A stretch of 64,000 nucleotides of DNA from Olavius sp. associated proteobacterium Delta 1. GTDB taxonomy: Bacteria; Desulfobacterota; Desulfobacteria; Desulfobacterales; JAFDCJ01. The first letter of the stretch is position 1, and each line of letters opens with the position of its first letter. The DNA lies in assembly GCA_902749685.1 (NCBI GenBank), contig CACVKW010001023.1, positions 1 through 64,000 of the forward strand, written 5' to 3'. Positions 61,101 through 64,000 of this stretch are shown piece by piece. The position numbers were made by a program, and so were the translations under genes. The notes under the pieces were generated by a model that worked only from the letters and a program-made list of their open reading frames with translations, searched no databases and was not told the DNA's origin.

Positions 61101-63222
61101 GGACAAGGACGGTGGGTATACCGGCTGCATCGTTGAAATCATAGGAGGCAAGGCGAAGGGCCGGGTATTCAAAACAGTCGGGTATGACGGAAAGAGTAAA
61201 AAACTAAAGGTCGACCTTCGTCGGGATTTTGATAACCTCCCGGGACAGGGCGATGGATACCGCGTGTTAAAGAAACTCTGGACGTGGGACGAATACAAAT
61301 ATGAAGTCGAATCGATGACAGACCGCTTTTCGTGGGAATACTGGGATGGCAAAGGGTGGGTGTTATTCAAAAAGGAACATGGGTTCAAGGACGGCACCTA
61401 CGATTTTCTGAAAGATGGCAAAATTGAGTTTAAACTTCCCAAAGATATTGAACCAACGGAAGTGTCCGGCCAGGAAAATATCTGGATACGCGTGAGAATT
61501 GTCGGAGGTGACGACGGCAGTGAGACATTTTCAGCGGAGACCGTCAAAGTCACGGATAAAAAAAGCATAACCAAACTAGTTCCCACCAAGACCCCCATCC
61601 GACCGCCGCGCATTATCGAACTGACCATTTCTTACAAACTGACCAAAGGACAGCTTCCCCATAAGTGTCTGACCTTTAACAACCTCGATTACAGGGATCA
61701 GACCGCCGCTTGCAGAATGCCGGACAAATATTTTCTTCCTTTTTTAGGTCTGGAGGACCGGCAAAAAACCATTTATTTCGGCTTTGAAAAAAAAATTAAG
61801 GGCGCTCCCATAAAGATTTTCTTGGATGCAAGGGAGATCGCTTTCACCGATAAACGCAAACCGCGAATGGTTTGGAGATACCGCAATGAAGATGGATGGC
61901 CGCCGGTGAGCATCAAGGATGAAACCGAGGCGCTGATCAAACCCGAGAATCTGGAATTGCTGCTTCCTGAAGACTTTTCCGCCCTGTCCCGCTTTGGCCG
62001 TCATCTTTACTGGATCAAAGGAACGCTGGCCGAGGGCAGCTACGATGACGATGAATTGCCTGTTTTGCGCGGTATCTATCCCAACACGACCTGGGCCTTT
62101 CAGGTCGAGACCGTATTGGATGAGATTCTCGGCTCCAGCAGCGGGGATGAAAAACAGGTATTTCGTTTCTCAAACGTCCCGGTGCGGGAGGGCGAGGAAA
62201 TCCGGCTGCGTGAAGCTTTGACCGGCGAAGAGAGAGATGAACTTATGGACCGGTTTGGCAAAGATGTCATTCGTGAAAGAACGGATGAATCCGGCCAACT
62301 GGAGTACTGGGTATCGTGGAAGGAAGTCGTAACATTTGCCGACTCCGGCGTGGATTCCCGCCACTACAAGTTGGATCGCGCCACCGGCGAGCTGCAATTT
62401 GGCGACGGAAAAAACGGAATGATTCCGGCGGCCGGAGCGGACAACATCCGGGCCTTTTTCTATCAGGCCGGCGGCGGTTTTGCGGGAAATGTCGGGGCCG
62501 GACAGATCCAGAACCTGGCATCGGCCATTGCCGGGGTTGACGCCGTCGTCAATCCGGCCCCGGCTGGCGGCGGGTCGGACGCGGCGACGCTCGAAGACAT
62601 GTTGGAGATCGGTCCGGCCAAGATTGGCCACCGCAACCGGGCGGTTACCCTCCAAGATTTTGAATGGTTGGCAAAAGAAGCCTCGCGGGAGGTCGCCAAA
62701 GTCCGCTGCCTGGCCAACACCAACAACAAAAAGCAGCGCGAAGCCGGATGGGTGAGCGTCTATATCGTGCCGGACTCGCAGGATGCCACACCGCGCCCGT
62801 CTTTGGAACTTCTCAGAGCGGTCCCTCGCTATCTTCAATCGCGCTGCGCCGGGACCATCGCCGCCCAGAACCATATATTCGTCGGTGCCCCTGAATACGT
62901 CGAGGTGAATGTTTCGGTGGATATTTATGTGAAATCCATGGATGTTACCTCGCAGACCGAGCGTCTGGTCCGCCAAAGACTGGAAAAGTTCTTTCATCCT
63001 CTGAGGGGTGGTCCAGCCGGAAAGGGATGGGAGTTCGGAAGAAACATTGCCGCCTCGGACGTGTTCGTTCTTTTGGAGAAAACCGCAGGGGTTGATCACG
63101 TCGAAAAACTAAATTTTACCTACAACGGTAAAACCTCTACCGAAATGGTGGAGGTGGAAGCGGATTCGTTGGTCGCCAGTGGGACACATGCGATTAACAT
63201 GAGACTCGCAGCCAGGGCATAA
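58186..63222 (+). CDS. Giant baseplate protein (Pvc11/gp6-like) with propeller and repeat insertions
   Basis: 1678 residues, well above the usual 700-1000 for this family. Residues 1-430 and about 1110-1678 match the baseplate-J/Pvc11 wedge family (LKRLVPHYTPEWQASDEKDP, MLGIKLLPARPARVPLTF; RNRAVTLQDFEWLAKEASRE, EYVEVNVSVDIYVKSMD). Between them lie two insertions. At about 440-785 there are seven blade-like repeats of the type VFVKADNGQLMERFYDGTEW or IFVRDHDNVLWECTDHGW, resembling PLL-type beta-propeller lectins. At about 809-1028 there are three copies of a roughly 70-residue beta-rich repeat (GGYTGCIVEI...YDGKSKK...GDGYRVL) like those in phage fibres. No frame break is seen. Confidence 0.85.
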   Translation: MNAKAPKIDTRRFSQLLAQLKRLVPHYTPEWQASDEKDPSVALLKIFAHMAEDVIERLNQTPQKNFVAFLNMLGIKLLPARPARVPLTFKLAEGTETEIFIPHRTRAVAQIPDAPGELPFETESNLLATPSALKAVYSVDPAADAIYRPPPGFLDRNLPAPAQISYKINTFSPASSNTFQLDHDSGLEAGDYLRIIQGDHVEHVVISEIDGTIVKITGQLSRGYSPGTLVEKNNKFFLFENVNLQQHILYLGHSDLFSVKSASCFTLEIKHLPGTPAVLQSLNSSWEYWGDAEGGEEEAWRKFYVKTDGSRDLSQNGKIKLIKGEGEIKEREINGISNRWIRCKLIKPPPPELPELDRITFRVESTGKPVYADQAFHNDTPLDVALPFFPFGSLPRMYDKFYLASKEVFSKKDANVTIDIRLESFDIVATPAAVIPEDKNQIKVFGRGTRGRLVEVEFDPAEQIAPKWTDHGFPPHTLLAAPDNKAGTEGSPSVVSATNYLGVFVKADNGQLMERFYDGTEWKWLDHGMPEKENNGDPVKFDPSAAVVNDQVINVFVVTKAGNLHCLTRDLRTNQTAKAMEWTKCNDPKTEGQLNASPFAAQHETGVKVFVWDQSGNLREFENHKLATVYSGPVDQSAIHSRPFAICYLNNHGNEEEGKIFAKVFAKDAQGDLWELDAQPKNHKDEGKHSIWQKLTQVDGSINVASSPHGVVQRPENPMENEGKHIFVRDHDNVLWECTDHGWIPHRLQGKSKFRHSPFVVATPIDNSDPPCYSLYVYCGSDDNSIVEGRGSQKILHSGKLSEVSRVRVTLDDQGLEVDKAYERLEIVIKDSGEIVYTCQIEAYDGKTKVATLAEDLQQAQFSEQLEYSYEIKTGHKGEVRNVDDKKIKLDKELALTNGGVYVGLMIKILRDEKEYTSRKIVEYNGDKKEATLESSWDPQKKPTKGDRYQIDNLKGTVQDANALITLDQAASDKDGGYTGCIVEIIGGKAKGRVFKTVGYDGKSKKLKVDLRRDFDNLPGQGDGYRVLKKLWTWDEYKYEVESMTDRFSWEYWDGKGWVLFKKEHGFKDGTYDFLKDGKIEFKLPKDIEPTEVSGQENIWIRVRIVGGDDGSETFSAETVKVTDKKSITKLVPTKTPIRPPRIIELTISYKLTKGQLPHKCLTFNNLDYRDQTAACRMPDKYFLPFLGLEDRQKTIYFGFEKKIKGAPIKIFLDAREIAFTDKRKPRMVWRYRNEDGWPPVSIKDETEALIKPENLELLLPEDFSALSRFGRHLYWIKGTLAEGSYDDDELPVLRGIYPNTTWAFQVETVLDEILGSSSGDEKQVFRFSNVPVREGEEIRLREALTGEERDELMDRFGKDVIRERTDESGQLEYWVSWKEVVTFADSGVDSRHYKLDRATGELQFGDGKNGMIPAAGADNIRAFFYQAGGGFAGNVGAGQIQNLASAIAGVDAVVNPAPAGGGSDAATLEDMLEIGPAKIGHRNRAVTLQDFEWLAKEASREVAKVRCLANTNNKKQREAGWVSVYIVPDSQDATPRPSLELLRAVPRYLQSRCAGTIAAQNHIFVGAPEYVEVNVSVDIYVKSMDVTSQTERLVRQRLEKFFHPLRGGPAGKGWEFGRNIAASDVFVLLEKTAGVDHVEKLNFTYNGKTSTEMVEVEADSLVASGTHAINMRLAARA

Positions 63223-63227
63223 CGGTC

Positions 63228-64000
63228 ATGGCATTACCGATTCCAAAACTCGATGACAAGACCTTTGACGAGCTGGTCGAAGAAGCCAGGACGCTGATTG
63301 CCAGATATGCACCGGAATGGACCGACCACAACATCCACGATCCGGGCATCACCTTAATTGAACTGTTTGCCTGGCTGGCGGAAATGCAATTCTTCCAGCT
63401 CGATCAAATAACCGCGCGGCATCGGCAAACGTTTCTGAAGTTGATGTCCGTCACGCCGCGCCCCATTCAGCCGGCCCGGACCCACATCCACTTTGACGTA
63501 AAAGAAGGTACCCCGGGCGCGCTGATTAAGGCAGGTACGAAATTGACCCCCATCGGTAACGAGCGGCTGGTGTTCGAAACCGAGGAAGACCTTTTCCTGA
63601 CGGACAACTCTCTTGAGTCGGTCACCACGCATATCAATACCACGGTCATCGATCACACTCAGGCCAACCGCCATGGTAATGTTTATTTTTATCCGTTCGG
63701 TGAGAACAATTTAAAGGAAGCTTACTTTCAGCTGCAATTTCGCAGCGGGCTCGAGGAAAGTGGCTTTTCCCTGAGCGTTCAGGTATCCGCAGATGAGTTG
63801 TCTGACGCGCCAGGAGACAAACGAGAGCCCGTGCCGGGAGTAAGAATGGTAAAACTGGTGTGGGAGTTTTGGTGCCGGGGGTCGTGGTGTGGCCTTGGGG
63901 TAAAGAAGGATACGACCAATAGCCTGATAAAAAACGGCAGAATCTCCTTTCGGACGTCGGATGACGACTGCCAAAAACCCGAACAGGAGCCCTTGCGAAT
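63228..64000 (+). CDS. Baseplate wedge protein (Pvc12-like), partial
   Basis: An open frame from ATG 63228 to the right edge (257 complete codons). MALPIPKLDDKTFDELVEEA, RYAPEWTDHNIHDPGITLIE, LFAWLAEMQFFQLDQITARH are typical of the second large baseplate protein of eCIS and phage gp6/gp7-like sets. It starts six bases after the previous stop. The C-terminal part lies outside the window. Confidence 0.85.
   Translation, partial: MALPIPKLDDKTFDELVEEARTLIARYAPEWTDHNIHDPGITLIELFAWLAEMQFFQLDQITARHRQTFLKLMSVTPRPIQPARTHIHFDVKEGTPGALIKAGTKLTPIGNERLVFETEEDLFLTDNSLESVTTHINTTVIDHTQANRHGNVYFYPFGENNLKEAYFQLQFRSGLEESGFSLSVQVSADELSDAPGDKREPVPGVRMVKLVWEFWCRGSWCGLGVKKDTTNSLIKNGRISFRTSDDDCQKPEQEPLR

Noticed and set aside
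42290..64000. Integrated prophage interpretation
   Set aside because: Tail-like genes only; the AAA ATPase, DUF4255 cap and LysM protein are eCIS hallmarks, and no integrase, capsid, portal, terminase or lysis gene is seen.
1..64000. tRNA or rRNA genes
   Set aside because: I looked for cloverleaf-like or rRNA-like conserved stretches on both strands and saw none; a dedicated scan was not possible.

Overview
The window looks like a chromosomal segment of an anaerobic, probably Desulfobacterota-like (deltaproteobacterial) organism. I infer this from gene content only: a branched-chain/aromatic acid ABC importer next to an acyl-CoA ligase, an acyl-CoA dehydrogenase with a two-subunit electron-transfer flavoprotein, a methylenetetrahydrofolate-reductase C-terminal (MetV-like) protein with a ferredoxin, a LysW amino-group-carrier pathway, a lone EutA and a probable selenoprotein. 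Many intergenic gaps are filled with dispersed, partly palindromic, phrase-like repeats rather than plain promoter DNA.

Layout. 0-0.45 kb: a small minus-strand [2Fe-2S] protein with an in-frame UGA and a SECIS-like hairpin. 0.9-5.4 kb: a sugar/glycerophosphate-type ABC importer (ATPase, binding protein, two permeases). 5.4-11 kb: a putative molybdenum carrier, a small unknown gene, a Tn3-transposase/eutA chimeric relic, intact eutA, the MetV-like/ferredoxin pair and a MoaD/ThiS-like protein flanked by two related palindromic operators. 11.5-18.5 kb: Liv-type importer plus acyl-CoA ligase. 18.7-24 kb: lysW-lysX-lysY-(class II glutamine amidotransferase)-lysZ-lysJ behind a near-consensus sigma-70 promoter. 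24-28.6 kb: a truncated dienelactone hydrolase, acyl-CoA dehydrogenase, etfB and etfA. 28.7-33.9 kb: three toxin-antitoxin pairs and one relic around a cation-chloride-cotransporter-like protein. 34-42 kb: MATE and MFS transporters, a broken acyl-CoA synthetase, an M24 peptidase and an adenine-deaminase-like amidohydrolase.

42.3-64 kb (running off the right edge): an extracellular contractile injection system (eCIS, Afp/PVC type). A PAS-LuxR regulator and a SARP/BTAD regulator come first. Then follow a phased 11-bp direct-repeat array, a tandem AAA+ ATPase (Pvc15-like), a DUF4255 cap protein (Pvc16-like), two unrecognised proteins, sheath, tube proteins, LysM baseplate protein, a spike split into gpD-like and gpV-like genes, gp25, a 1678-residue baseplate protein, and the start of a second baseplate (Pvc12-like) protein. 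No spike-tip PAAR gene, tail fibre or tape measure is visible in the window.

The most noteworthy points are the probable SARP operator in front of the eCIS operon, the beta-propeller-like and triple-repeat insertion inside the giant baseplate protein, a palindromic repeat translated inside another eCIS protein, the selenoprotein candidate, and an amidotransferase embedded in the LysW operon.
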